51,467 nt of DNA from Nitrososphaera sp. (GCA_013114715.1 QCWB01000002.1:1-51467), one strand, 5' to 3'; positions 1-9,345 are shown, counted from the stretch's first letter. Notes: generated from the sequence alone by a model not told the origin. Made by a program: numbers and translations.

Positions 1-71
1 ATTGTAAAAAACACCAGCCACCACTCAACCCTAATCAGATTGTGCTGTCAGCTTGGCGGGCTTCTGTCTAA

Positions 72-200
72 CTAGATTTTTGACATGGCTTTTCGTCTGC
101 TGTTAGCCAGGTCTTCTTTGATCTTTTGCACCATAGAGTCGTGGGTGGCCTTTAATTCGCTCTTTGCTTTTTCGTAATGTGTTGATATATCAGATGTCAT
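72..200 (-). CDS. Small charged protein at the end of the ATP synthase operon
   Basis: This 42-aa reading frame starts with an ATG that overlaps the atpD stop codon (ATGA at 197-200), the spacing of a translationally coupled gene, and ends with TAG at 72-74. The peptide starts MTSDISTHYEKAKSELK and ends SRRKAMSKI. It is highly charged, has no membrane segment and looks helical. I do not recognise a family. Its position suggests an accessory or assembly peptide of the A-type ATPase, but this is inference. Positions 1-71 hold no gene that I can support; the next operon gene may start beyond the window. Confidence 0.5.
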   Translation of the reverse strand: MTSDISTHYEKAKSELKATHDSMVQKIKEDLANSRRKAMSKI

Positions 201-862
201 ACGCTTTTTGCTACCTCTGCTTCCGCTATTTTCTTCTTATCAAGGACTACTTTAACCTTCTTGAGCCTGACGAACTCTTCACGCTCGCGTTCTTCCAGTG
301 TTGCCTTGATGAAGTAGACAGCATCCTGGTACTGCGGGATGATAACGTATTCCAAAGCGTTGATCAGTTTTTGTGTGCGCTCTAGCTCCTTTGCAAGGCT
401 GAATATGGCGTTTTCGTATTCCGCAGCCTTGCAGATGCCAGGCAGCATGTTCTTGATAAGCTTTGAAGCCTTGTCTACTGAAGCATTTGTTTCGATAAAG
501 CCGTAGGAAAGATGTTGGCCGCCTTCTCGAGTCTTGACCTGAAGGGTTGGAATTTTAACGTCCACGATGCGTCGCACGTTCACGTCTACTTCCATGACGC
601 TTGGCGTAGAGTCTGAAATCGATTCAAGGTTGGTGGTGCCAAGACTCATGTACGACGTGTAGACTGCAGAATAGATCTCGCCTAGCGGAGTCCAGATGTC
701 TTCTCTGGCTTTGTTGGCCTCTTCTATCATCTCGTCTATTTTTTTGAGCAGCACTTCACGTTTGTCGTCTAGGATCTTGTGCACCATCTTGGCAACTTGC
801 ATCGAGCGCCTGATCTTGATGAGCTCGATCTTTGTTGCCGTGACTCTTTTTCCAAAGGACAT
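197..862 (-). CDS. atpD: A-type ATP synthase subunit D (central stalk)
   Basis: Subunit D forms the rotating central stalk that couples the catalytic A3B3 head to the membrane rotor. The 221-aa product has the family's N-terminal signature (starting [19 protein letters not shown]) and two long helical stretches at about residues 5-80 and 150-210, which pair as an antiparallel coiled coil. The length is normal. Its ATG shares one base with the atpB stop (TAATG), so translation is probably coupled. It is the fourth gene of a minus-strand operon in the order E-A-B-D. The membrane subunits (I, c) and C/F are not in the visible part. Confidence 0.95.
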   Translation of the reverse strand: MSFGKRVTATKIELIKIRRSMQVAKMVHKILDDKREVLLKKIDEMIEEANKAREDIWTPLGEIYSAVYTSYMSLGTTNLESISDSTPSVMEVDVNVRRIVDVKIPTLQVKTREGGQHLSYGFIETNASVDKASKLIKNMLPGICKAAEYENAIFSLAKELERTQKLINALEYVIIPQYQDAVYFIKATLEEREREEFVRLKKVKVVLDKKKIAEAEVAKSV

Positions 863-2253
863 TATTTGCTACCTTTGTAGTATTGCTTGACGTGCTTGTC
901 CTTTATCTTGGTCAGCTCGCCTTCAGGCAGAGTTGACAGGACTTCCCATGCACGGCCAAGTGTTTCTTCAAGGTTCCTGTTCTCGTCTGCTGCCTGTTTC
1001 AGGAAATAGTTCTCAAACATGTCGCCAGCATCAAGATATTTCAGGTCGGTTCCAGTCAGGCCTGCACGACCGACGATTTCAGCCAGAGCACGGACTTCCT
1101 GTGCCCTTGAATACAAGTCGTAGAGCTGGTTTCCCACTTCCATGTGGTCTGAACGTGTCTTGCCCTCGCCGACTCCGTCTTTCATGAGACGTGACAGGGA
1201 CATGAGCACGTTTACCGGTGGATAGACGCCCTTTCTGAACAAATCACGGCCAAGCACTATCTGCCCTTCAGTGATGTATCCAGTCAGGTCAGGAATCGGG
1301 TGTGTAATGTCATCTGCCGGCATGGACAGGATTGGCACCTGCGTGACGCTGCCGTCTTTGCCCTTTATTCTGCCTGCGCGCTCGTAGTTGTTTGCCAAGT
1401 CGGTGTAAAGGTAACCTGGGTATCCCTTTCTGCCAGGGACCTCTTCTCTGGCTGCGCTGATCTCTCTTAGCGCCTCGGCATAGTTGGTCATGTCAGTCAG
1501 GATTGCCAGCACGTGCATTCCAAGGTCGTATGCAAGATATTCTGCTACTGTCAGTGCCACTCTAGGAGTGATGATTCTCTCGATGGCCGGGTCGTCTGCC
1601 AAGTTGAGGAACAGGACGCTGCGCCTCAGTGCGCCAGACTCTTCAAGGCTGCGCTTGAAGTACTGGGCTTCAGAGTACTGCACGCCGATGGCTGCAAAGA
1701 CCACGGCAAAGTCTTCCTTTGTTCCGACTACTGCAGCCTGTCTGGCTATCTGGGCTGCCAATATGTTGTGTGGCATGCCAGAGCCGGAGAATATCGGGAG
1801 CTTTTGGCCTCTGACCAGAGTCAGCATGCCGTCGATTACCGATACGCCAGTCTGGATAAACGAAGTTGGATACTCTCTGCGCTCGGGGTTCATGGGTTCG
1901 CCGTTTACATCCAGGAATTTGTCTGCTATTGGGTCTGGAAGACCGTCGTTTGGCCTTCCCAGTCCGTCAAATACCCTGCCGAGCAATTCCTGTGAAACTG
2001 GCATTTCCATGGTCTTGCCAAGGAATTTGGCCTTTGTTCCAGTGATGGTAAGCCCTGTCGTGCCTTCAAAGACCTGTACGACGGCCTTTCCAAAGCCGAC
2101 TTCAAGGACCTTACCTAGTCTGCGTTCCCCTTCTGAAGTTTCGATCTCGACCAACTCATCAAAAGATGCTTTGGTAATGCCGTCGATTACCATAAGCGGG
2201 CCCTTGATCTCTGCTACTTTTGTATATTCAATTCCTGCTGTTGTTTCAGGCAA
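862..2253 (-). CDS. atpB: A-type ATP synthase subunit B (regulatory, non-catalytic)
   Basis: This is the non-catalytic nucleotide-site subunit that alternates with subunit A in the A3B3 hexamer. The product is 463 aa, the usual length. The P-loop position carries the degenerate sequence FSGSGMPHN (about residues 155-163) in place of a Walker A, as expected for B subunits. The start is a TTG at 2251-2253 that overlaps the 3' end of atpA by 8 bases; no better start is visible, and this one gives the usual N-terminus. Confidence 0.96.
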   Translation of the reverse strand: MPETTAGIEYTKVAEIKGPLMVIDGITKASFDELVEIETSEGERRLGKVLEVGFGKAVVQVFEGTTGLTITGTKAKFLGKTMEMPVSQELLGRVFDGLGRPNDGLPDPIADKFLDVNGEPMNPERREYPTSFIQTGVSVIDGMLTLVRGQKLPIFSGSGMPHNILAAQIARQAAVVGTKEDFAVVFAAIGVQYSEAQYFKRSLEESGALRRSVLFLNLADDPAIERIITPRVALTVAEYLAYDLGMHVLAILTDMTNYAEALREISAAREEVPGRKGYPGYLYTDLANNYERAGRIKGKDGSVTQVPILSMPADDITHPIPDLTGYITEGQIVLGRDLFRKGVYPPVNVLMSLSRLMKDGVGEGKTRSDHMEVGNQLYDLYSRAQEVRALAEIVGRAGLTGTDLKYLDAGDMFENYFLKQAADENRNLEETLGRAWEVLSTLPEGELTKIKDKHVKQYYKGSK

Positions 2254-4048
2254 CTACTTTAACCTCCTCTGTTTTTGAACCGCCCGCACTCAGTTTGCGG
2301 AACTGCTCATCTAGCTCCTTGTCGAGATCCTGCAGTTTCTGCAGTTGTTCTTCTGGGATTTCGAACTTGGCCTTTAGGAGCTGCGTAATGATTGGCATTG
2401 CTCTAATCTCTGTCAGCGAGACTTCAGATTTCAATGCCTTCTGCGCTTCTTTAAAGAACTTGACCATCAGCTTGACCAGCTTGACCTGTTTTTCTGGCCC
2501 GCAGTAGGTGTCAACCTTGTCAAACGAATTCTGCTGCAGAATGCCAATCTTGATCATTCTTGCTACTTCAAGCACAAGCTTTTCCTCGTCTGGAAGGGCT
2601 TCAGGACCCAGCAGTCTGACGATTTCCTTCAGTGTATCTTCCCTCTGCAGGATGTGGTATGATTCTGACCTCAGCTCGTACCATTCCGGCGAGACGTTTT
2701 CCTTCCACCACTTTGAAACGTCTTCAAGATACCCAGAGTAGGACTGCATCCAGTTGATTGACGGGTAGTGTCTGGAGTACGCAAGCCTGGTGTCAAGGGC
2801 CCAGAAGGTCTTGATGAATCTAATCGTGTGTGTTGTTACTGGCTCTGTAAAGTCTGCTCCTGAAGGAGAGACTGCGCCTACCAGAGTCACGGAGCCGGCC
2901 CTGTCCGGTGAGCCAAGAGCTCGTACACGGCCTGCTCTTTCATAGAATTCCGCCAAGCGTGACGCCAAGTATGATGGGTATCCTTCTTCTGCGGGCATCT
3001 CTTCAAGACGGCCAGACATTTCTCTGAGAGCCTCGGCCCATCTGCTGGTTGAATCTGCTACCAGCACGACGTCAAAGCCCATGTCGCGGTAGTATTCTGC
3101 CATCGTGACGCCTGTGTATATGGACGCCTCCCTGGCGGCTACCGGCATGTTACTTGTATTGGCTACTAGGACTGTTCGCTCCATCAGCGGCCTGCCAGAC
3201 CTTGGGTCTATCAGGTGTGGGAACTCTACAAGCACTTCGGTCATCTCGTTGCCCCGCTCGCCGCATCCAATGTAGACGACCACCTTGGAGTCGGCCCACT
3301 TTGCAATCTGGTGCATGGTAACAGTCTTGCCGGTCCCAAATCCGCCTGGGATGGCTCCTGTGCCGCCCTTTGCAATCGGGAAGTAGGTGTCAATTACCCT
3401 CTGTCCTGTTACAAGCGGGACAGTCGGGTCGTAGCGCTCGGCATATGGCCTTGGCTTTCGCACTGGCCACTTGTGGTACATCTTTAGCGGAACTTTGACG
3501 CCGTCCTTTTCAGAAGTGGCTATTACCTGCTCGAGGTCATAATCTCCCTCAGCAACAATGTCAACCAGTTTTGCGTCCTTTGCATGGTATGGCGGAACCA
3601 GAATGCTGTGCTTTAAAAGCTGGGTCTCGTCTACCACGCCAAGAATAGATCCTGGGCCAACGACGTCGCCCTTCTTCATGCTTGGCACAAAGTGGAATTT
3701 TTTCTTCATGTCTACTGGGGTGGTCTGGATGCCCCTTCCGATGAAGGCGCCAGACTTTTGCGCAATCTCGTCTAGCGGTCTCTGGATACCGTCGTAAATT
3801 CTACCAATGATGCCCGGTCCAAGCAAGACTGAAAGCGGCTGGCCTGTTCCGACCACCGGCTCGCCTGGTTTTAGGCCCGACGTAGACTCGTATACCTGAA
3901 TAAATGCGATATCTCCGGTAAGCCTGATGACTTCGCCTATCAGCTTTGAATCGCCGACTTCGACAGTTTCATACATTTTTGCTGCGGACATGCCGTCTGC
4001 CTTGACCGCAGGACCGCTGACCCAAACAATACGACCTTTTACTACCAT
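2246..4048 (-). CDS. atpA: A-type ATP synthase subunit A (catalytic)
   Basis: This is the catalytic subunit that makes or hydrolyses ATP in the soluble head. The 600-aa product has the A-subunit-specific non-homologous insert (about 110-190), a Walker A GGFGTGKT at 235-242 and the GERGNE motif with the catalytic Glu at about 264. The ATG overlaps the atpE stop by one base (TAATG). Gene order E-A-B-D and tight overlaps indicate one transcript. In a thaumarchaeon this enzyme is the main ATP source, driven by the gradient from ammonia oxidation. Confidence 0.97.
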   Translation of the reverse strand: MVVKGRIVWVSGPAVKADGMSAAKMYETVEVGDSKLIGEVIRLTGDIAFIQVYESTSGLKPGEPVVGTGQPLSVLLGPGIIGRIYDGIQRPLDEIAQKSGAFIGRGIQTTPVDMKKKFHFVPSMKKGDVVGPGSILGVVDETQLLKHSILVPPYHAKDAKLVDIVAEGDYDLEQVIATSEKDGVKVPLKMYHKWPVRKPRPYAERYDPTVPLVTGQRVIDTYFPIAKGGTGAIPGGFGTGKTVTMHQIAKWADSKVVVYIGCGERGNEMTEVLVEFPHLIDPRSGRPLMERTVLVANTSNMPVAAREASIYTGVTMAEYYRDMGFDVVLVADSTSRWAEALREMSGRLEEMPAEEGYPSYLASRLAEFYERAGRVRALGSPDRAGSVTLVGAVSPSGADFTEPVTTHTIRFIKTFWALDTRLAYSRHYPSINWMQSYSGYLEDVSKWWKENVSPEWYELRSESYHILQREDTLKEIVRLLGPEALPDEEKLVLEVARMIKIGILQQNSFDKVDTYCGPEKQVKLVKLMVKFFKEAQKALKSEVSLTEIRAMPIITQLLKAKFEIPEEQLQKLQDLDKELDEQFRKLSAGGSKTEEVKVVA

Positions 4049-4674
4049 TATTCTTCCTCTCCAGCTGTTCCTCTCAGCATCCGTGCAACATTTTTCCTTA
4101 TTAAAGGTTTGAGTCTTTCAATTCGAGAATCAAGGGTATTGTCAAAAGTCATGGTGTTATCGGCCGACTTGACACGCACGCCACCGATGACATTTATCGG
4201 CTGGTCTGAAATCTTGGTCTTTATCCTGCTTTTTTTAGTAGATTCTGCGAGTATCTTTTTGACCAGCTCAGAATCGTTTTTGTTGCATTCAATTACGACT
4301 TCATCAGAGCCAACAGTGGGCAGGCTGTCTTCTATTATTCGCGTCATCAAAGACTTGTAGCTTTCCTCCTTGCCTGAAGACATTAGACGGGCTTTGGCTT
4401 TTTCAAAAGCCTCGTTGACGTCATTTTCAAGCATAAGGAGCTCCTTATTTCTGGCATTTAGCCTGCTTGAACCAACGATCTGTCTCTTGAGGTTCTCAGC
4501 CTGCTTCTTGGCAGATTCTATTATCTTTGTGCGTTCTGCTTCCAGTTTACTCTTGGAATCTTCAATGTTTTTCAACGATTCTTGATAAGCTGCATCGATT
4601 TGTGAGATTAATTCGGTCTCTTTCTTTGATAAAACTTTATTTATGGTTCGCTCCAGGGCAGAATTCGAACTCAT
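4048..4674 (-). CDS. atpE: A-type ATP synthase subunit E (peripheral stalk)
   Basis: Subunit E is part of the peripheral stalk that holds the A3B3 head still. The 208-aa product has a long charged N-terminal helix (about 1-90, rich in Glu, Lys, Ser and Ala) and a globular C-terminal half with the family-like segment [20 protein letters not shown]. It is the first visible gene of the operon, with a TATA-like box about 30 bases upstream, so transcription probably begins within a few bases of the ATG. Confidence 0.9.
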   Translation of the reverse strand: MSSNSALERTINKVLSKKETELISQIDAAYQESLKNIEDSKSKLEAERTKIIESAKKQAENLKRQIVGSSRLNARNKELLMLENDVNEAFEKAKARLMSSGKEESYKSLMTRIIEDSLPTVGSDEVVIECNKNDSELVKKILAESTKKSRIKTKISDQPINVIGGVRVKSADNTMTFDNTLDSRIERLKPLIRKNVARMLRGTAGEEE

Positions 4675-4697
4675 TTAACCGTCATTGCCAGTTCGTC

Positions 4698-4710
4698 GTG
4701 ATTTTAACCT
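4698..4710 (-). promoter_or_regulatory. Probable promoter of the ATP synthase operon
   Basis: On the minus strand the sequence GGTTAAAATCAC sits about 30 bases upstream of the atpE ATG. It resembles an archaeal BRE/TATA element at the distance expected for a leaderless or very short-leader transcript. The assignment rests on position and A/T content only. Confidence 0.4.
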
Positions 4711-4726
4711 TTTGATGGTTTTTTGT

Positions 4727-5221
4727 TTACTGCTCTGAATTTTTTGCAAGCTGCGCTTCAAGCTTTTTTACAAAAACCCTGATTCGAAGCATGTGACTTC
4801 CGTTCCAGTAGACTTTGCCGCACTTGGGGCATTCATTGAATTCAGTCTGACTCTCCATCACGGCCACCGGTACCTTGCCCCTAATCTGAGTAGAGGACTT
4901 TTTTTCAAGCGGGGTGTTACATGCTGTGCACCTTGAGCCTATGGCTTTGTCTTGCACTGACTTTATGCCCAGCTTTGAAAAAATATGCACGATATCTTCA
5001 AGCTCGTTGGTTCCAGATACCAATACGCCCTGGCCATCAGCTGCGACTATCCGTTTAAAGAATTCCCGGTCTGCGGTAATTATGATCCTTTTCTGGTCGA
5101 TTCCAAGCTTTAGCACTTCATCATCTGAAGTATCTGCCATATACGCGGTGTCAAAGCCCAGAATCCGGAGCTTTCTTGCCACGGTCCCAAGCATGGCGTC
5201 TGCTAAAAAAAGGTCATTCAG
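4727..5221 (-). CDS. Mut7-C / DUF82 PIN-like RNase with zinc ribbon; 5' end uncertain
   Basis: This matches the Mut7-C family, a PIN-like nuclease fold followed by a zinc ribbon. Visible features are the N-terminal ADAMLGTVARKLRILGFDT block, the TADREF motif (about residues 40-45 counting from the first ATG) and two Cys pairs, CTAC and CPKC. The first ATG is at 5192-5194, but the in-frame reading upstream continues as LFLADAM, which includes the conserved first Asp of the family. No normal start codon lies upstream; the range given runs from an in-frame CTG at 5219-5221. One more T in the T7 run would give an ATG start overlapping the preceding stop (see findings). The ATG-only product would be 155 aa. 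Confidence 0.75.
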   Translation of the reverse strand: MNDLFLADAMLGTVARKLRILGFDTAYMADTSDDEVLKLGIDQKRIIITADREFFKRIVAADGQGVLVSGTNELEDIVHIFSKLGIKSVQDKAIGSRCTACNTPLEKKSSTQIRGKVPVAVMESQTEFNECPKCGKVYWNGSHMLRIRVFVKKLEAQLAKNSEQ

Positions 5222-5813
5222 TAGAAGATGGCGCCTCGCTTAGGCATTCGTTGCAGATAAAGCGCCCGTCTTCATACTGGAGCAAGTCGGACCATTCGCC
5301 GCATTCATCGCAAAAGCCCGAAATTTTTCCTGATGACTTGCCAAGACCAAGCTCTCCACGTATTATTGCAGCTTTTTCTGAAACTACGTCGACAAGTTCT
5401 GGCGTAACGGCAATCACGTCTGATGCAGAGACCACTCCAACCAACCTATTTTTGTAGACAACCCCAAGCCGCTTGATGTTGTGTTTTCGCAGCAGGCGTG
5501 CAGCCTCGGTGATGCTCTCCTCGCTTTCTATTGTTTGGATCTCGTTCATGACGTCAGACGCCTTTACCTCGCTTGGCTTGATGTCGTCAGCCACGCCGTT
5601 TACCACGATGTCAAAATCAGTGACAAGGCCCACCGGCTTGTCCTTGTCCATGACTATAATGCTGCCTATTTTTTCTTCCTTCATTATTTTTGCAATCTTT
5701 TGGATACTGTCAGACGGAGCGGCGGAAACTACCGGGCTGTTCATGATATCGCGCACCAAAAGCCGCGTAGTCATGCCTGGATCCGCATGTTGTCGGGCTG
5801 GTTTTTTGACCAC
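5214..5813 (-). CDS. Twin CBS-domain protein with C-terminal zinc ribbon
   Basis: This 199-aa protein has two CBS domains (about residues 18-72 and 85-140), which form a pocket for adenosine-type ligands such as AMP, ATP or SAM. A short ribbon with CDEC and CNEC at about 168-190 follows. Such CBS/ribbon proteins are common in archaea and are thought to be energy or nucleotide sensors; the target is unknown. Its TGA stop overlaps the beginning of the downstream Mut7-C gene, which suggests co-expression. Confidence 0.85.
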   Translation of the reverse strand: MVKKPARQHADPGMTTRLLVRDIMNSPVVSAAPSDSIQKIAKIMKEEKIGSIIVMDKDKPVGLVTDFDIVVNGVADDIKPSEVKASDVMNEIQTIESEESITEAARLLRKHNIKRLGVVYKNRLVGVVSASDVIAVTPELVDVVSEKAAIIRGELGLGKSSGKISGFCDECGEWSDLLQYEDGRFICNECLSEAPSSTE

Positions 5814-5845
5814 GTCGACTTAGATGCTCTGGTTTTTAATTACCT

Positions 5846-7813
5846 TTACTGCTCCAGTGGCAAACCAGCCTGCTCGCCTTTGGCGGTAAACGATACTCTT
5901 GACTGGCCGTTTGGAAGCGACCGGACAAAATCATCGAGGCTGATCATCTTTATCGAATCAGCAAGGCCTTCGCCGGCTGCCGAGACCAGTTCTGCCTTGG
6001 TCTTTTTTGCGGCATTCATTGGATCCAGCCCGCCCTGCTGCAAGATGCAGTAGACAAGGGATCGCTTCTTTATCGCGTCGGCCGGACCGCAGACTAGGAC
6101 CTCCCTTCCATTCAGGTTGGCCACCCCTATTGCCAGGCGCGCCTCGATTCCCTTGATGTAGCTTCGCTTGCCCTCTATTACAAACGAGCCCTTGGGAAGA
6201 AACTGGCCGGTCGGCGCCCCCTTTTTTATCTGCTCCGGAAATACCCAGTACGCGTCCGCGCTTGAAAGGCCGTCCTTCCAGGCCCGGCTAAAGGAAACCG
6301 TTGCCTGGGCCACCTGCCGAAGCGAGTCGTCTATGCTGCCTTCCCTTGCTGCTGCAGCGGCATTTTTTATGATAAAGAATGGCGAGCCGTGTACCTCTGC
6401 ATGAAACACGATGTCGTTCTCTGTCAGATACTTGCGAATCAACGCAGAATTGGATGGTGCGTCCCGGCCGCCTATTGCAAGCAGGCCGTCTGAAGTGACA
6501 AACCACCGATACCGCTCAAACCATTCCTTGGAGACCTGCTTTTGCACGGCCATCTTTTTCTGGATGGCTGCCGTCTGGCTATGCAGCTTTTCAATGTCGC
6601 TTTTCAGCTTGGTGCTTGCTTCTTCTATTGACGCGTTTCCGCGCTCAAGTTCCTTGGCCCGGCCAAAAAGCATAGAGGCCAGCTTGGCCAGGTTGGCCTG
6701 AAACTCTGTATGCTCGCCGGCTATCTCGATGTACTTTATTCCTTTTTCAGAGACCAGCTCTGCGGAATTTGCTGCCAGCACCTCGCGCAATTTGTTTTCG
6801 TCCGACCCGCTGTAGGAAAGCCGCATCAATTCGTCTGCAAGTTTTCTAATGTCTGCAGATTTGGCCAGTACTGCTTCTTTGGCCTTGTTCTGCTCTGCCA
6901 AGTCGTGCTCCAGAACAGCTATCTGCTTGTCTATCTCCACGGTCCTTGTGCTTCGGCCAACGTCAAAAATCTCGCCTGTAAGCACTTCGTCTACCGCTTC
7001 CATGAAACTGGCGGTGCGTTTTGGCTCCATCTTCTGCGCTTCTTCCGTTATTATTGGAAAAGCGTCCACCGGCTTTCCACCTGCGCTGATTACCACGGGC
7101 TCGTGGCCGGTTCCAGAGCTGATGCCGGCCACAAGGCTCTGGATGGTCTCAAATATCCTCCGGACTTCATCGTCTGCGAGATCCGCAGTCTGCTTTGCAG
7201 AAACGCCGGCCCTTCTTGCTACCTCTTCGACGAATTTTTTGGGCATCGAAACCCCGCGTCCGATCCAGCGCAGCACGTCAAGGCCCTTGGCTTCTTTTTT
7301 CAGCGAGATTAGCTGCTCAAAAGTGATTTGAAATACGTCAACTCCCCGGGACGGAGGAAAAGCATAGCGAAGGCCGACTCGCAGCGTCCTGTGCCGGACC
7401 TCGATTGGATTGAGTATTGCCAGTATCTGCATGTTCTGGTCGCACAATACAATGTTGCCCTCGCCAAAGAACTCGGCAATGATAATTCTGATCCTGTCGT
7501 CTGGTTGCCGGAACCTCAACGAAACGATGCGCTCAGAGCCAGCCTGCTCTATTGATTCCAGCTTGGCGCGTTCGAGCTCTGACTGCAACATTTTTTCCAG
7601 ATTGCTTTTTTCCATCGTCTTTAGCTTTAGTTTTGTTATCCAGATCCCCTTGACTGAAAGTACCAACATGATGTCCTGCTGCGTCGGGTGATGCAGCTTT
7701 AGCAAAAATGAATCCCTTGTCACAGCATTTATGCTGCTTAGATAGTATCCAGAGCCAGCTTGGGCCATTATTTCGTTGACCAGGTAGCGCAGCTCAATGC
7801 CTGACAGCTCCAT
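5846..7813 (-). CDS. rqcH: RqcH/NEMF-type ribosome quality control protein
   Basis: The 655-aa product belongs to the NFACT family (bacterial RqcH, eukaryotic Rqc2/NEMF). These proteins bind the obstructed large ribosomal subunit with peptidyl-tRNA after splitting and can add C-terminal tails. Domain order is NFACT-N (about 1-240, with the conserved Asp-Arg pair in QPDDRIRI), helix-hairpin region, long coiled coil (about 285-435) and NFACT-R (about 440-560, with RWFVTSDGLLAIGGRDA). The length fits archaeal members. It is followed by the CBS gene on the same strand after a gap of 32 bases. Confidence 0.92.
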   Translation of the reverse strand: MELSGIELRYLVNEIMAQAGSGYYLSSINAVTRDSFLLKLHHPTQQDIMLVLSVKGIWITKLKLKTMEKSNLEKMLQSELERAKLESIEQAGSERIVSLRFRQPDDRIRIIIAEFFGEGNIVLCDQNMQILAILNPIEVRHRTLRVGLRYAFPPSRGVDVFQITFEQLISLKKEAKGLDVLRWIGRGVSMPKKFVEEVARRAGVSAKQTADLADDEVRRIFETIQSLVAGISSGTGHEPVVISAGGKPVDAFPIITEEAQKMEPKRTASFMEAVDEVLTGEIFDVGRSTRTVEIDKQIAVLEHDLAEQNKAKEAVLAKSADIRKLADELMRLSYSGSDENKLREVLAANSAELVSEKGIKYIEIAGEHTEFQANLAKLASMLFGRAKELERGNASIEEASTKLKSDIEKLHSQTAAIQKKMAVQKQVSKEWFERYRWFVTSDGLLAIGGRDAPSNSALIRKYLTENDIVFHAEVHGSPFFIIKNAAAAAREGSIDDSLRQVAQATVSFSRAWKDGLSSADAYWVFPEQIKKGAPTGQFLPKGSFVIEGKRSYIKGIEARLAIGVANLNGREVLVCGPADAIKKRSLVYCILQQGGLDPMNAAKKTKAELVSAAGEGLADSIKMISLDDFVRSLPNGQSRVSFTAKGEQAGLPLEQ

Positions 7814-7896
7814 ACGGAGATAGATTGTATGCGCAAATATGAATTAAAATCCCCGCGTAAGAACGCTTAAATTAATTCGGTGGAAATGGAAATCTA

Positions 7897-8145
7897 GTGT
7901 CCACAGACGACGACAAAAAGAAATCTGCCGACGAGTTCAAAACAAGGGTTTACGGAGTAGGCACTCTTTTGGCTGTAATAATCGCAGTACCAGCAATTGC
8001 CACCGCATTAATAATGAATTACATAGTCAAGGCAGATTTTATAGTCATGATTTCCGCAAGTCTCATTTCTCTTTTTATAGCCATGGGCTTTGTGTTCAAG
8101 CTTGCAAAACGGCTTGTTAAAACTCCTGACGGCGGTTCAAAATAG
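7897..8145 (+). CDS. Small two-helix membrane protein
   Basis: This is an 82-aa protein with a charged N-terminus (STDDDKKKSADEFKTR) and two hydrophobic segments at about 24-46 and 50-68. I do not recognise a family, although it has the look of small thaumarchaeal membrane proteins. The GTG start at 7897-7899 lies about 25 bases after the TATA-like TTAAATTAA, which fits a leaderless mRNA and supports this start. It diverges from rqcH. Confidence 0.6.
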   Translation: MSTDDDKKKSADEFKTRVYGVGTLLAVIIAVPAIATALIMNYIVKADFIVMISASLISLFIAMGFVFKLAKRLVKTPDGGSK

Positions 8146-8197
8146 ATCTGGAACAAAACTGGAACAATGGTAAAATAAAACAGACGCCAAGTATCCC

Positions 8198-8455
8198 GTG
8201 TTGGTCAGTCTAAAGAACGTGGCATTGCAACTGTGCACGTGCACATATATCGAGATAATGACTGGTGTGGGCATCGCCCTTTACCTGCTGTACTTGCAAA
8301 GCTATCTGCTGGCTGCAGTAACGGTAGCTGCGTTTGGGCCACTCATTGGATTTCACTTTGCCATAGACAAAATCAAGCCAGGCAAGAACGGCTGGAAGAA
8401 AGACAGGATAGTAAAGATAAAGTCCTTATCAGGTGCCAGTTCGTGGCCTGCCTAA
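8198..8455 (+). CDS. Small membrane protein, hypothetical
   Basis: This is an 85-aa protein with hydrophobic segments at about 20-40 and 42-56 and a basic C-terminal part (KIKPGKNGWKKDRIVKIK). No family is recognised. The GTG start at 8198 lies about 23 bases after a TATA-like TAAAATAAA, again fitting a leaderless transcript. It overlaps the 3' end of the convergent pyrI by 4 bases. Confidence 0.55.
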   Translation: MLVSLKNVALQLCTCTYIEIMTGVGIALYLLYLQSYLLAAVTVAAFGPLIGFHFAIDKIKPGKNGWKKDRIVKIKSLSGASSWPA

Positions 8456-8919
8456 AAGACGAGCTCTTCTATCAATAGGGTCCTCGCGCAATAACGGCAC
8501 TTGAGCACCATCTTTTCTTTGTCTATTACGTCGATCTTGGACTTTATGTCCTCTCCGCTATTTGTTATGCACTTTAGGTTGCTGCACTTGAATATCCCGA
8601 CTATGGATTCTGGCAGCTGGATTCTTCGCTTTTCAACGAGTTTGTAGTCCTTGATCAGGTTTATCGTTGCGCGCGGCGCTATCAAGGCCAGCTTGTTAGT
8701 CTCGCTGGTTTCCAGGTAACGGTTTTCAACCTTTATGATGTCTTTTTTGCCGTGCTTGCTGCTTGGGACATGCATTGCAACGGTAAGCACGTTTCCTTCC
8801 TTGCCGGTGATGGCAAGGGCGCGCAGAACAAGCAGTGCTTTTCCAGCTTCAATGTGATCTATAACTGTTCCATCCTTTATTCGGCGGACTAGCAGCTGGC
8901 TTGTGTCCGACATCAACAT
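8452..8919 (-). CDS. pyrI: Aspartate carbamoyltransferase regulatory chain
   Basis: PyrI is the nucleotide-binding allosteric subunit of aspartate transcarbamoylase in pyrimidine synthesis. The 155-aa product has the N-terminal allosteric domain (VRRIKDGTVIDHIEAG) and a C-terminal zinc domain with the family's exact spacing: C112-x4-C117-x23-C141-x2-C144. These cysteines hold the contact to PyrB. The pyrB gene is not in the window, unlike the usual pyrBI pairing. M1 or M3 could be the start. Confidence 0.93.
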   Translation of the reverse strand: MLMSDTSQLLVRRIKDGTVIDHIEAGKALLVLRALAITGKEGNVLTVAMHVPSSKHGKKDIIKVENRYLETSETNKLALIAPRATINLIKDYKLVEKRRIQLPESIVGIFKCSNLKCITNSGEDIKSKIDVIDKEKMVLKCRYCARTLLIEELVF

Positions 8920-8990
8920 GTTCTTCCTCCCGATATTATATCAGCATATCGATAGATACATTGATTATTCCGAATTGTAAATTACGTGGC

Positions 8991-9236
8991 GTGGGACTGT
9001 TCAGGCGTTGGAAACCAAAAGGCAGCATGTTCAGTTTGAAATGCAGCCAGTGCGGCGATGGTTTTTTGTCCAGTTATAACCTTGAGGCCCCTATCTGCGG
9101 CAGCTGCCTGCAGAAGGCCAAATCTCTGGATTCAACAATAGACCATGAAAAGCAGTGCTCAAAATGCGGCAACTACGGGGTAATCTACGGCAAGGAGCTC
9201 TGCCACTCTTGCTATTTCGGTTTCAACAAGAAATGA
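8991..9236 (+). CDS. Small double zinc-ribbon protein
   Basis: Read from the GTG at 8991, this 81-aa protein begins MGLFRRWKPKGSMFSLK and carries two zinc-knuckle pairs, CSQCG...CGSC and CSKCG...CHSC. An ATG at 9027 is an alternative start; the frame is open further upstream without a convincing start. The function is unknown; proteins of this type may bind nucleic acid or ribosomes. It diverges from pyrI across a short A/T-rich promoter region. Confidence 0.55.
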   Translation: MGLFRRWKPKGSMFSLKCSQCGDGFLSSYNLEAPICGSCLQKAKSLDSTIDHEKQCSKCGNYGVIYGKELCHSCYFGFNKK

Positions 9237-9239
9237 GAC

Positions 9240-9325
9240 AAAGGGGAGAGCCACAGCATCGTCATTAATCGATGCCGTGGGGGAGAATGGGATGCTCGGG
9301 AAGCCTATGATTCTCCCTCCCCTTT
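9240..9325 (+). ncRNA. Possible structured RNA: closed two-hairpin junction
   Basis: The stretch just after the zinc-ribbon stop can fold into a three-way junction. The outer stem AAAGGGGAG (9240-9248) pairs with CTCCCCTTT (9317-9325). Inside are an 11-bp stem with one mismatch (9251-9261 with 9270-9280) and a perfect 8-bp stem GGGAGAAT/ATTCTCCC (9281-9288 with 9310-9317). A TTTT run ends it. Three stems with so few mismatches in 86 bases are unlikely by chance. It matches no RNA family that I can name, and the strand is uncertain because pairing is symmetric. It could also act as a terminator or 3'-UTR element of the preceding gene. Confidence 0.4.
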
Positions 9326-9327
9326 TC

Positions 9328-9345
9328 AGGCACTATATATCTAAT
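9328..9345 (+). promoter_or_regulatory. TATA-like element with no clear downstream gene
   Basis: The sequence CACTATATATCTAAT looks like a good archaeal TATA box on the plus strand. The next 150 bases hold no convincing gene before the antisense ChaB gene. A short RNA or unrecognised peptide may start near 9360. Confidence 0.3.

Noticed and set aside
1484-2278. 264-codon plus-strand ORF opposite atpB
   Set aside because: Antisense shadow of a strongly conserved gene; composition is Ser/Thr/Pro-rich as expected from reverse reading of atpB.
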